A stretch of 6,638 nt of DNA from Opitutia bacterium. Lineage in GTDB: Bacteria > Verrucomicrobiota > Verrucomicrobiia > Opitutales > Opitutaceae. The notes beneath the pieces were generated by a model. It did no database searches. It worked only from the letters and a program-made list of their open reading frames with translations, and was not told the DNA's origin. Shown here piece after piece: positions 1 through 5,960 of the stretch (its first letter is position 1; the number at the start of each line of letters is the position of its first letter). A program made the position numbers and the translations under genes. The stretch spans positions 1 through 6,638 of the forward strand of contig JANXWT010000319.1 in assembly GCA_025351035.1 (NCBI GenBank), read 5' to 3'.

Positions 1-1
1 C

Positions 2-160
2 CGCCTCCTCTGCCCCTGTAGCGTATTAGAACCTTACCTTGAGGTCACGAACTCAGAAACGGCGGGCGATACTTCCGGTAATCATACACAAACGAATGAA
101 GCTTTAAGTTTCCACGGTTTCGCAATGTCGCTTTACGCCCATCTTCTGGGATGCGGCTGA
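2..160 (+). CDS. Possible C-terminal tail of an upstream gene (candidate restriction endonuclease partner)
   Basis: An open frame enters from the left edge and runs 52 codons to a TGA at 158-160; the other two plus-strand frames stop by position 29. The TGA overlaps the GAGG Shine-Dalgarno of the methyltransferase, leaving 10 bases to its ATG, an arrangement typical of translationally coupled genes. The last residues, NEALSFHGFAMSLYAHL followed by LGCG, read like the amphipathic C-terminal helix of a globular protein. From memory, PaeR7I/XhoI-type endonucleases end in a comparable helix, and such an enzyme would be the natural partner of the next gene. That match is an inference and was not tested. 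A chance open frame of this length is quite possible in DNA of about 50% GC, so the reading is tentative. No start is visible. Confidence 0.4.
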   Translation, partial: RLLCPCSVLEPYLEVTNSETAGDTSGNHTQTNEALSFHGFAMSLYAHLLGCG

Positions 161-162
161 GG
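159..162 (+). promoter_or_regulatory. Shine-Dalgarno of the methyltransferase
   Basis: GAGG lies 8 bases before the ATG at 171 and overlaps the TGA (158-160) of the preceding open frame. It fixes the start of the methyltransferase. It is notable because several genes in the GC-rich part of the window have no such site. Confidence 0.6.
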
Positions 163-170
163 TCAAAGCC

Positions 171-1823
171 ATGGAGCTGGAATTTTTTGAGAACACTTGG
201 TTGGACGTCTGGGATGGACGGGAACCCAAAGAACCGGTGGGAGCGATCTTCACAAAGCCGCCGATCATCTCTCTGATTCTTGATTTGGCCGGTTACACTC
301 CGCATCAGAGGAGATTGGCGGACTTCCGACTGCTAGAGCCAAGTTGCGGAGATGGAGCGTTCATCTCTGAAGCCATACGACGGCTTTTGATTTCAGAACA
401 AGATCACAAGGGAGTGATTGATTGGCAAAGTCAGACTTTGGCTGAGGCCATCACCGCGTGTGATCTGAACAGTGGGTTTGTGGCTCTGGCACGAAGCGCT
501 ACGCAAGCATTTTTGTTGAAAGAGGGTTGTCCAGTTCTTAGGGCAGAAGAACTCGCTGCAACATGGATTCGGCATGCCGATTTTCTCCTCTCCGCGTGGC
601 CCGACAGATTTGATTTCGTGGTCGGCAACCCGCCTTATGTTCGAATTGAGGAACTGCCTCCGCATGTATTGCAGCGTTACAGGGAACTCTACCAGACTTG
701 CACTGATCGGGCTGACCTCTACGTGGCGTTTTTCGAGAAGGGTCTGCGATTGCTGTCGTCGAAAGGATGCTTGGCTTACATCTGCGCCAATCGGTTCGCC
801 AAGAACCTTTATGGTCGGCAGCTGAGGCAGTTGATCGCGCAGGAATACCACGTCCGCTATTATCTTAACCTTGAGCATACACAGCCGTTCGAAACCGACG
901 TTTCGGCCTATCCTTGCATCACGGTAATCGACCGAGAACGCGACTTGCCAACCCACGCCGCAACCCTTGAAAGCGTTGATGCCGGCATGATCGAGAGTCT
1001 ACGGCCAGCGAGCCGTGCACAGAATACCAGCTTGGCGGCATTTCCATCCTGGTATTTAGACGGGGCCCCATGGATCGCTACCGAACGCGGGAGCTTTGAC
1101 CGATTGACGCACTTAGCCGCGAATTGTCCGACGCTCGAAGAATCTGCGGAAGGCACGCGAGTTGGCATCGGGGTGGCGACAGGCGCGGATGAGGTTTACG
1201 TCTGCCAAGGACTTGATCCGACAATCGAGCCGTCGTGCCAGCTGCCGTTGGTCATGGCTGCGGATATTCAGCCGTCGGTGCTTACGTGGTCGGGGCACTA
1301 TTTGATCAATCCTTTTGACGACATTGATGACGGCAGCCTGCGTGACTTTAAATCCTATCCGGGTCTGGCGGCTTATTTCGGCAAACATCGTTCAGCACTC
1401 ATGGCGCGGCATGTTGCCCAAAAGCGCAGTGAGTCATGGTATCGCACGATTGATCGGGTGACGCGCACTCTTGTGGCCAAATCCAAATTGATAATACCCG
1501 ACATTCAAAATGGCGGTGTCGTGGGATACGATGACGGGAAATTCTATCCGCATCATAACGTCTATTGGATAACTTCAACCGCTTGGAATCTGCGCGCGTT
1601 GCAGGCTTTGCTCCGGAGCAGCATCGTGCTCGAACAAATACGAGCCCACTCGGTGCAAATGAGAGGGGGGGCGCTCAGGTATCAGGCGCAGGTTCTGCGC
1701 AAGGTTCGGCTGCCCGAGTTCGCTGCACTTTCTGGAAATTTGGGTTCCAGGCTGGAGCAGGCCGCTGGCACCGATGATCAAGGGTTGCTTGATGAGCTGG
1801 CCGAAGAGGCTTTTGCGCTCTGA
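171..1823 (+). CDS. Type II N6-adenine DNA methyltransferase, gamma class (Eco57I/PaeR7I-like)
   Basis: The product is 550 residues and should transfer a methyl group from S-adenosylmethionine to the N6 of adenine in a specific DNA site. Motif X is at about residues 24-41 (GAIFTKPP region). Motif I, the SAM-binding loop, is LLEPSCGDGAF at 54-64. The catalytic motif IV is NPPY at 153-156. The C-terminal half (about 320-520) matches TaqI/Eco57I-type target recognition domains, with GIGVATGADEVYV at 332-344 and MRGGALRYQAQVLRKVRLPEF at 497-517. The order X, I, IV, recognition domain is the gamma arrangement. The ATG has a good GAGG at 159-162, 8 bases upstream, and no other start lies in frame before the TAA at 105-107. 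Length suits stand-alone enzymes such as M.PaeR7I; a CTCGAG target is only a guess. No endonuclease lies downstream, so a partner, if any, is upstream. Base composition is much lower in GC than the genes to the right, suggesting transfer. Confidence 0.93.
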   Translation: MELEFFENTWLDVWDGREPKEPVGAIFTKPPIISLILDLAGYTPHQRRLADFRLLEPSCGDGAFISEAIRRLLISEQDHKGVIDWQSQTLAEAITACDLNSGFVALARSATQAFLLKEGCPVLRAEELAATWIRHADFLLSAWPDRFDFVVGNPPYVRIEELPPHVLQRYRELYQTCTDRADLYVAFFEKGLRLLSSKGCLAYICANRFAKNLYGRQLRQLIAQEYHVRYYLNLEHTQPFETDVSAYPCITVIDRERDLPTHAATLESVDAGMIESLRPASRAQNTSLAAFPSWYLDGAPWIATERGSFDRLTHLAANCPTLEESAEGTRVGIGVATGADEVYVCQGLDPTIEPSCQLPLVMAADIQPSVLTWSGHYLINPFDDIDDGSLRDFKSYPGLAAYFGKHRSALMARHVAQKRSESWYRTIDRVTRTLVAKSKLIIPDIQNGGVVGYDDGKFYPHHNVYWITSTAWNLRALQALLRSSIVLEQIRAHSVQMRGGALRYQAQVLRKVRLPEFAALSGNLGSRLEQAAGTDDQGLLDELAEEAFAL

Positions 1824-1838
1824 CTGAACTTAGTCGCC

Positions 1839-2324
1839 TCACGCCTCGTCCAGCTTCCGGCGGCGGTCGACTTTCTCCATCTTGAATTCGTCTTTCGGCA
1901 GGACGTTGTCGGTGACGAACACCGAGACGGGCGTCTTGGTTTTCACGAAGACATCGGCTTCCTTGAAATACTTCGTGCTCACGCTTTCGAGCGCCTCGCC
2001 GATGGATTTCACCGGGAGCAGGCGGCCGCGCTTGGAGGCGTTATAGTCGTAGGCGCCGCGGCAGACGCGCTCGGCGGTCGAGTGCGGGCTGGCGTCCTCC
2101 GGGATCTGCAGCACCCAGCCGACGAGGTCGTGCTTGGGCAGTTTGCCCGCGGGGTCGGAGAGCAGCATGATGAACTGCTTCTTCATCGGCGGCGGCTTGA
2201 TGTCGTCGTCGGCCCCGGGTTGCGTGGCGAAATTCATTTCCTCGACGATCTCGCGCAGGAGCGAGGGGTCGATTTTGTGTTTCTTGAGGATCTCAGCGAC
2301 CTGACTGACTTCGATTTTTGCCAT
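1839..2324 (-). CDS. Conserved-looking hypothetical protein, 161 residues
   Basis: I do not recognise this protein. It starts MAKIEVSQVAEILKKHKIDP. Residues 4-30 look like two short helices, resembling a small helical N-terminal domain. An acidic, proline-rich linker follows (about 35-48, including DDDIKPPPMKK). A mixed alpha/beta body then spans about 50-145, with hydrophobic strands QFIMLLSD (50-57), LVGWVLQI (67-74) and TPVSVFVTD (131-139). The C-terminus is strongly basic and acidic (RRRKLDEA). No signal peptide, membrane segment or catalytic motif is visible, so a soluble cytoplasmic protein is likely. GC-rich codon use matches the host genes, not the neighbouring methyltransferase, which it meets tail to tail with only 15 bases between stop codons. 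No Shine-Dalgarno is seen before the ATG (a C-rich stretch precedes it). It is divergent from the FKBP gene across a 155-bp spacer. Confidence 0.8.
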   Translation of the reverse strand: MAKIEVSQVAEILKKHKIDPSLLREIVEEMNFATQPGADDDIKPPPMKKQFIMLLSDPAGKLPKHDLVGWVLQIPEDASPHSTAERVCRGAYDYNASKRGRLLPVKSIGEALESVSTKYFKEADVFVKTKTPVSVFVTDNVLPKDEFKMEKVDRRRKLDEA

Positions 2325-2396
2325 GGGAATATTGGGGGAAGGGTCACGGCTTACAGGGCCGGGCCGTGCTGACCAAGCGAAATTCCCAAGAAACGT

Positions 2397-2425
2397 CGAT
2401 TATCCCGCGCCGACGGGAAAAATCG
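2397..2425. repeat. Imperfect inverted repeat in the divergent spacer
   Basis: The arms CGATT-A-TCCCG (2397-2407) and CGGGA-AA-AATCG (2414-2425) pair over ten base pairs around a 6-base loop, with a small internal bulge. The element lies between the unknown minus-strand gene and the FKBP gene, about 55 bases before the FKBP start. It could be an operator for a dimeric regulator or an RNA hairpin. Nothing in the sequence decides between these. Confidence 0.4.
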
Positions 2426-2436
2426 CAATCACGGTC

Positions 2437-2464
2437 TTGTCAGGACACGTTGAAACACTATGAG
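2437..2464 (+). promoter_or_regulatory. Candidate sigma-70-type promoter for the FKBP gene
   Basis: TTGTCA (2437-2442, five of six matches to the -35 consensus) is followed after 16 bases by TATGAG (2459-2464, four of six matches to the -10 consensus). Transcription would begin near 2471, only about nine bases before the ATG at 2480, leaving almost no leader and no room for a ribosome binding site. The match is modest and was found by eye. Confidence 0.35.
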
Positions 2465-2479
2465 TCGTGCCTCCTTTTT

Positions 2480-3238
2480 ATGAACCCACGGTCCTTCGCC
2501 CAACGTCTGTCTGTCCGCTCAATTCTTGCCGGAGCCGCGCTGGCGGTCATGGCGTTCGCCATTGCCGGTTGCGGCAAGGCGGCGAAAGACGCCTCCAGCG
2601 CTTCGGCCGCCAAGACGGCCGGCAGCGCGGTCGCGATCGAGTCCGTCGACCAGAAGGTCAGCTACGGCATCGGCTACAACTTCGGTTCCGACCTCGCCCG
2701 TCAGGGTGGGATCAAAGCGGACCCGGACGCGCTCCGCGCCGGCATCGAGGACGGTTTGGCCGGTGCCAAGACGCGCATCCCTGAGAGCGAACTCCAGGCG
2801 GCTTTCGGGGCGCTGCGGGAAAAAACCACGGCGGAGCAGTCGAAGGCGGGCGAGGCTAATTTGGCGAACGCGAAAGCCTTCCTGGAAACGAACTGCAAGC
2901 GCGCGGGCGTGACGACCACGGCGTCGGGCCTCCAATACGAGGTGATGAAAAGCGGCCACGGCGCGAAGCCGAAGCCGACCGATACCGTCGAGGTGCATTA
3001 CCACGGCACGTTGTCCGATGGCACGGTGTTCGACAGCTCCGTCCAGCGCGGCGAGCCGATCCAGTTTCCGGTGACGGGCGTGATCCAGGGCTGGATCGAG
3101 GCGCTGCAATTGATGTCGGTCGGCGACAAGTGGAAACTCTGCATCCCGCCGGCGCTCGGCTACGGCGCGCGGGCGTCAGGCAAGATTCCGCCGAACTCCG
3201 CGCTGATCTTTGAAGTCGAGTTGCTCGGCATCAAGTAA
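2480..3238 (+). CDS. FKBP-type peptidyl-prolyl cis-trans isomerase, exported lipoprotein (FkpA/Mip-like)
   Basis: The 252-residue product should catalyse cis-trans isomerisation of prolyl bonds and assist folding of envelope proteins. The signal peptide covers residues 1-30 (basic start, hydrophobic 15-27) and ends in a lipobox IAGC, with Cys31 the likely lipidated residue. The +2 residue is Gly, not Asp, which under the proteobacterial rule would favour the outer membrane. A low-complexity Ala/Ser linker (34-50) precedes an FKBP_N-type helical dimerisation domain (about 55-140, SYGIGYNFGSDLARQG). The catalytic FKBP domain is about 150-252 and keeps the pocket residues: Tyr174, Phe184-Asp185, Phe196, Val201-Ile202, Trp205, Tyr228 and Phe244. 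The frame is open from before 2318, but ATG 2480 is chosen because the signal peptide begins there. No Shine-Dalgarno is seen; a pyrimidine-rich stretch precedes the ATG. The Nudix gene follows after 56 bases and may be cotranscribed. Confidence 0.95.
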   Translation: MNPRSFAQRLSVRSILAGAALAVMAFAIAGCGKAAKDASSASAAKTAGSAVAIESVDQKVSYGIGYNFGSDLARQGGIKADPDALRAGIEDGLAGAKTRIPESELQAAFGALREKTTAEQSKAGEANLANAKAFLETNCKRAGVTTTASGLQYEVMKSGHGAKPKPTDTVEVHYHGTLSDGTVFDSSVQRGEPIQFPVTGVIQGWIEALQLMSVGDKWKLCIPPALGYGARASGKIPPNSALIFEVELLGIK

Positions 3239-3294
3239 GCGGTGCGGCCCGGATTTTTTTACACGAAGCAGCCAAGGCGCAAAGCAGGAACCCC

Positions 3295-3828
3295 GTGGCG
3301 CAAAATCTGGAGGAACTATTCGACGTGGTGGACGAGCACGACTGCGTGACCGGGCAGGCAACCCGGCGCGAGGTGCATGCCCGCGGCTGGCGGCACCGGG
3401 CGGTGCACCTGCTCGTGAGCAATCGCGAGGGCCGCGTGTTTTTGCACCAGCGCTCCTTGGCCAAGGACCTTTTCCCCGGCGCGTGGGATTCCTCGGCGGC
3501 GGGGCATGTCGGCGCGGGCGAGGACTATGACGGCACGGCGTTGCGCGAGCTGGCGGAGGAACTCGGCTGCCGGCCGCAAAGCGCGCCGCAACGACTGTTC
3601 AAGATCGAGGCGTGTCCGGACACCGGTTGGGAATTTGCGTGGGTTTACCGCGTGGAGGACGAGGGGCCGTTCGCGTTGCAGGCCGAGGAGATTGCGCGCG
3701 GCGACTGGTTCACGCTGGCGGAGATCGACCGCTGGCTCGTGGAACAGCCGGGGGATTTCGCGAGCGCGTTTGCGCTCGTGTGGCGGCGGGGCCGGACGTT
3801 GCTCACTTCGGGCGCTGGCTCACGATAA
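3295..3828 (+). CDS. Nudix hydrolase, YfcD / IPP-isomerase-like subgroup
   Basis: The 177-residue product is a cytoplasmic Nudix hydrolase, expected to cleave a nucleoside diphosphate linked to another moiety using Mg2+ or Mn2+. The Nudix box is complete at 70-92: Gly70, five residues, Glu76, seven residues, then RELAEELGC with Arg84-Glu85 and the metal-binding Glu88-Glu89. The N-terminal ELFDVVDEHDCVTGQATR and RHRAVHLLV stretches, and WVYRVEDEGPFALQAEEI near 116-133, resemble E. coli YfcD and other relatives of type 1 isopentenyl-diphosphate isomerase. The catalytic cysteine of true isomerases (TNTCCSHP motif) is replaced here by WDSSAAGHV, so a hydrolase is more likely than an isomerase. 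The substrate cannot be read from sequence. Start is GTG; AGGAA at 3286-3290 sits four bases upstream, somewhat close, and no ATG is available upstream. The 3' end overlaps the next, convergent gene by 26 bases. Confidence 0.92.
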   Translation: MAQNLEELFDVVDEHDCVTGQATRREVHARGWRHRAVHLLVSNREGRVFLHQRSLAKDLFPGAWDSSAAGHVGAGEDYDGTALRELAEELGCRPQSAPQRLFKIEACPDTGWEFAWVYRVEDEGPFALQAEEIARGDWFTLAEIDRWLVEQPGDFASAFALVWRRGRTLLTSGAGSR

Positions 3829-4042
3829 ACTCGAATTGCTTTTGCGAGAACAACCGGCGGGGCACGCGGCGCTCGGCCTCGGCGATCAGCTTGTCCCAGT
3901 CTTCGTCCGTCGGTGCGCGGTAGGGCTCCCACGACGTGTGGTGGCCGGTCTTGCGGCTCCAGGTGATGCTCGTGCCAAACACCTCGACCAGCATCTGGTA
4001 TTTTTTCCCGTCCTCGAATTTTTTCCACCAGCCGAATTCCAT
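3803..4042 (-). CDS. Small Trp-rich hypothetical protein, 79 residues
   Basis: I do not recognise this protein. It begins MEFGWWKKFEDGKKYQMLVE and contains five tryptophans in 79 residues (5, 6, 28, 38, 49). The first 35 residues look like beta strands (YQMLVEVFGTSITWSR), followed by GHHTSWEPYRAPTDEDWDK and an amphipathic helix (about 46-60, DEDWDKLIAEAERRV), then a final strand-like QFEFIVSQ. There is no signal peptide or membrane segment. The frame is open up to an ATG at 4132, but the upstream 30 residues are Arg/Ala-rich and low in complexity, so the internal ATG at 4042 is preferred; this choice is uncertain. The stop lies inside the Nudix gene, giving a 26-bp convergent overlap. Composition and sequence look like a genuine small protein with a mixed, well-ordered residue pattern, unlike the Arg-rich frames antisense to other genes. 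Confidence 0.72.
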   Translation of the reverse strand: MEFGWWKKFEDGKKYQMLVEVFGTSITWSRKTGHHTSWEPYRAPTDEDWDKLIAEAERRVPRRLFSQKQFEFIVSQRPK

Positions 4043-4078
4043 GGCGCTACCCGTAACGCGTCCTAGGGCGACCGCAAG

Positions 4079-4098
4079 CCCGCGCCGCGGCGCGCGGG
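4079..4098. repeat. GC-only inverted repeat between divergent genes
   Basis: CCCGCGC (4079-4085) and GCGCGGG (4092-4098) form a perfect 7-bp stem around a 6-base loop. It lies in the 98-bp spacer between the small Trp-rich gene (minus) and the LolA-like gene (plus). There is no T-run on either side, so it is not a standard intrinsic terminator. In DNA this rich in G and C a chance stem is possible. Confidence 0.35.
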
Positions 4099-4140
4099 AT
4101 TGATTGGACGCAGCGGGGAGGATTCGCAGCATCTCCCGTC

Positions 4141-4998
4141 ATGCGCTGGCTCCTTCATTTTGTCACTCTGCTCGTCTTGGCCGTGATCGTCTGCGCCCAG
4201 ACGGGAGCGGACATCGCGCAACGGCACGCCGAGCGCGCCGGGGAGCAATTGGGGAAACTGACCGCTTACCGCGCCGAGGGCCGGACCTTCATCGGGAACA
4301 ACGAGGTGCCGTTCACGATGTGGGCGCAGCGGCCCGACCAGTTGCGCATCGAGAGCTCCACGCCGGGCCGCCGGCTCGTGCAGGTTTACGACGGGGTGCA
4401 TCCGCCGTGGACGAGCCACTCCGAGGCCGCGGGCGGCGCGGCGCAGCTGATGACGGGGGCCGAGGCGCGCGAGTTTATCGCCAATGCCGATTTCGACGAT
4501 CCGTTGGTCAACTTTGCCGCGAAAGGGTTCTCGGTGGACTACGCGGGCTCCGATGAGGTCGATGGGCACACCGCCCACAAGCTGCTTGTGATGAGCAAGA
4601 GCGACGACATCAGTTTCCTGTGGGTCGACACCGAGACCAACGAAATCGTCCGGCGCATGACGTATCGGACCGTGCAGGAGCAACGCGCCGTGATCGACAC
4701 CTACTTCCGGGATTTCCAGCCGGTCGAAGGCGTCAAGTTTCCCCGCAAGATCGAGGCGCGCACCAACGGCCGCATCATCTACACGACGCTCATCGACCAG
4801 ATGGAGCCAAATCCCGAGAAATGGCCGGCCGATCTTTTCGAACACCCCGGCGGCTGGCCCGACGGGAAGCCGGTCGCCGCGCCGAAGGCAGACGAGCCCA
4901 AGCCGGCGGAGGGGAAGCCCGAGGTCATCGCCCCCGCCGCTCCGAGGCCGCCGGACAAACCGCCGGAGGAAGCCGGCGACAAGCCGAAGTCTGGCTGA
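4141..4998 (+). CDS. Exported LolA-like (outer-membrane lipoprotein-sorting-type) protein
   Basis: The 285-residue product starts with a signal peptide (MRWLLHFVTLLVLAVIVCA), with likely signal peptidase I cleavage after residue 19 (VCA-Q). A cysteine at 18 does not sit in a good lipobox. The mature domain, about 25-235, has the run of amphipathic strands seen in the LolA/DUF2092-like periplasmic lipid-binding fold: LTAYRAEGRTFIG, VPFTMWAQRPDQLRIES, a YDG turn (83-85), HKLLVMSKSDDISFLWVD, IDTYFRDFQPVEGVKFPRKI and a closing IIYTTLIDQMEPNPE. Family members carry hydrophobic cargo across the periplasm; the cargo here is unknown. The tail from about 240 to 285 is Pro/Lys/Glu/Ala-rich (PKADEPKPAEGKPEV) and probably disordered. 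No other in-frame start lies nearby. A GGGGAG run at 4115-4120 is too far upstream to be a normal Shine-Dalgarno. The next gene, proC, converges 28 bases away. Confidence 0.82.
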   Translation: MRWLLHFVTLLVLAVIVCAQTGADIAQRHAERAGEQLGKLTAYRAEGRTFIGNNEVPFTMWAQRPDQLRIESSTPGRRLVQVYDGVHPPWTSHSEAAGGAAQLMTGAEAREFIANADFDDPLVNFAAKGFSVDYAGSDEVDGHTAHKLLVMSKSDDISFLWVDTETNEIVRRMTYRTVQEQRAVIDTYFRDFQPVEGVKFPRKIEARTNGRIIYTTLIDQMEPNPEKWPADLFEHPGGWPDGKPVAAPKADEPKPAEGKPEVIAPAAPRPPDKPPEEAGDKPKSG

Positions 4999-5026
4999 GC
5001 AAACGGCGGCCGGCGGCTGCATGGGC

Positions 5027-5836
5027 TCAATCGCGCGAGAGTTCCTCGGCGCGGCGCGTGGCGGCGAGGATGGTGTCGCGCAACGTCTCGCGGAACTGGC
5101 GGGCGGCCATCACTTGCAGGCCGGCGGCAGTCGTGCCGTTGGGCGAGACGACTTGGGTGCGCAGCGTCTCGGGGTCCGTGCCGGTGCGGGCGAGGAGGCG
5201 GGCCGCGCCGAGCACGGTTTCGGCGGCGAATTTTTTCGCGATCTCGGGTGGCAGACCAGCGGCGAGGCCGCCGTCGCGCAACGCGGCGACAAATTCGAAA
5301 ACAAAGGCCGGGCCGCTGCCGCCCAGAGCGGTGATGGCGTCGAGGTGCGGCTCGGCGACTTCGACGGCGGCGCCCATGGCGTCGAGGATTGACTGGACGA
5401 GGGCCCGGTCCGCAGGCGAAAGCGGCGCGGCGGCGCACCAACCCGTGATGCCGGCGCCGATGGCCGCGGGGGTGTTGGGCAGGAAGCGCACGAGGTTGCG
5501 CGCGCGCGGGAAAACTTGGGCGAGGCGCGTGAGGCGTTTGCCGGCGAGGACGGAGATGACGAGTTTGCCAGCGGTGAGATCGGCGAGGCGCGGGTCGGCG
5601 GCGGCGAGCGCTTGCGGCTTGAACGCGACAACCACGGTGTCGGCACCGCCGAGAAGTTTCGCGAGATCGGGCTCGAACGTGAGGCCGGTTTCAGCGGCAA
5701 GTTTTTGTGCGGAGGCGCCGTGCTTGCTCGTGCCGGCGAGGTCGGCGGGCGCGCAGGCTCCGTTGGTGAGCAGACCGCGGACGATGGCCGAGGCGAGATG
5801 GCCCGTGCCGATGAAGGCGATCTTGGGGGCGACCAT
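5027..5836 (-). CDS. proC: Pyrroline-5-carboxylate reductase
   Basis: ProC reduces 1-pyrroline-5-carboxylate to L-proline with NAD(P)H, the last step of proline synthesis, in the cytoplasm. The 269-residue product has the usual length. The N-terminal Rossmann fold opens KIAFIGTGHLASAIVRGLL, with the dinucleotide loop at 10-15 (GTGHLA; many members have GxGNM). VVAFKPQ (69-75), VRFLPNTPA (116-124, usually MPNTPA) and ALGGSGPAFVFEF (170-182) follow. The C-terminal dimerisation domain carries SPNGTTAAGL at 231-240, where the family usually reads SPGGTT. The ATG at 5836 fits the family N-terminus exactly, though no Shine-Dalgarno precedes it. It converges with the LolA-like gene and lies 172 bases downstream of the histidine kinase on the same strand. 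The spacer holds strong hairpins, so cotranscription is uncertain. Confidence 0.97.
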   Translation of the reverse strand: MVAPKIAFIGTGHLASAIVRGLLTNGACAPADLAGTSKHGASAQKLAAETGLTFEPDLAKLLGGADTVVVAFKPQALAAADPRLADLTAGKLVISVLAGKRLTRLAQVFPRARNLVRFLPNTPAAIGAGITGWCAAAPLSPADRALVQSILDAMGAAVEVAEPHLDAITALGGSGPAFVFEFVAALRDGGLAAGLPPEIAKKFAAETVLGAARLLARTGTDPETLRTQVVSPNGTTAAGLQVMAARQFRETLRDTILAATRRAEELSRD

Positions 5837-5889
5837 GGGCGGAGCGACCGGGCAGTTTCAGCCGAAAAACCGCGGCGAAGGCGCAGTAG

Positions 5890-5899
5890 CTCCCGGGAG
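5890..5899. repeat. Perfect 10-bp palindrome upstream of proC
   Basis: CTCCCGGGAG is self-complementary. It lies 54 bases upstream of the proC start and next to the two larger hairpins. It may be part of the same repeat element. Alone it is too short to assign a role. Confidence 0.35.
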
Positions 5900-5905
5900 A
5901 CGTAG

Positions 5906-5926
5906 GGGCGCAGACTTGCTGCGCCC
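5906..5926. repeat. Hairpin A of a REP-like palindromic cluster
   Basis: GGGCGCAG (5906-5913), loop ACTTG, then CTGCGCCC (5919-5926) make a perfect 8-bp stem with a 5-base loop. The same left arm recurs 41 bases to the right in hairpin C. Intergenic position, a high-GC stem and repetition fit a REP-like element. There is no adjacent T-run on either strand, which argues against a standard terminator. Confidence 0.65.
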
Positions 5927-5934
5927 AAGGAGGT

Positions 5935-5960
5935 GTCGCGCTGAGAGGGCGCAGCGCGAC
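5935..5960. repeat. Hairpin B, 9-bp perfect inverted repeat competing with hairpin C
   Basis: GTCGCGCTG (5935-5943) and CAGCGCGAC (5952-5960) pair perfectly around an 8-base loop. Outer arms AGGTG (5931-5935) and CACCT (5965-5969) can extend the structure, sharing one base with the inner stem and leaving a 4-base bulge. Its right arm uses the bases that form the loop and part of the stem of hairpin C, so B and C cannot coexist on one strand. Confidence 0.62.

Noticed and set aside
45..305. An 86-codon minus-strand frame across the methyltransferase start
   Set aside because: No recognisable features, and it overlaps the convincing Shine-Dalgarno and N-terminus of the methyltransferase.
393..956. 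A 187-codon minus-strand frame opposite the methyltransferase
   Set aside because: Covers the NPPY-containing region on the opposite strand, with no motif of its own. Treated as a chance frame.
2318..2479. An earlier ATG for the FKBP gene at 2318, adding 54 residues
   Set aside because: It would bury the lipoprotein signal peptide inside the protein and overlap the start of the divergent gene. ATG 2480 begins the signal peptide exactly.
2519..3109. A 196-codon minus-strand frame opposite the FKBP gene
   Set aside because: Arg-rich product without motifs. The plus strand clearly encodes the isomerase.
3239..3262. A T7 run (3254-3260) after GC-rich sequence behind the FKBP gene, suggesting a terminator
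   Set aside because: I could not pair a stable stem directly before the T-run, so there is no support for an intrinsic terminator.
4063..5022. A 319-codon open frame on the minus strand, opposite the LolA-like gene and longer than it
   Set aside because: Arg/Gly/Leu-rich with no recognisable domain. The plus-strand frame has a signal peptide and a coherent fold pattern. Long antisense frames are expected at this GC content.
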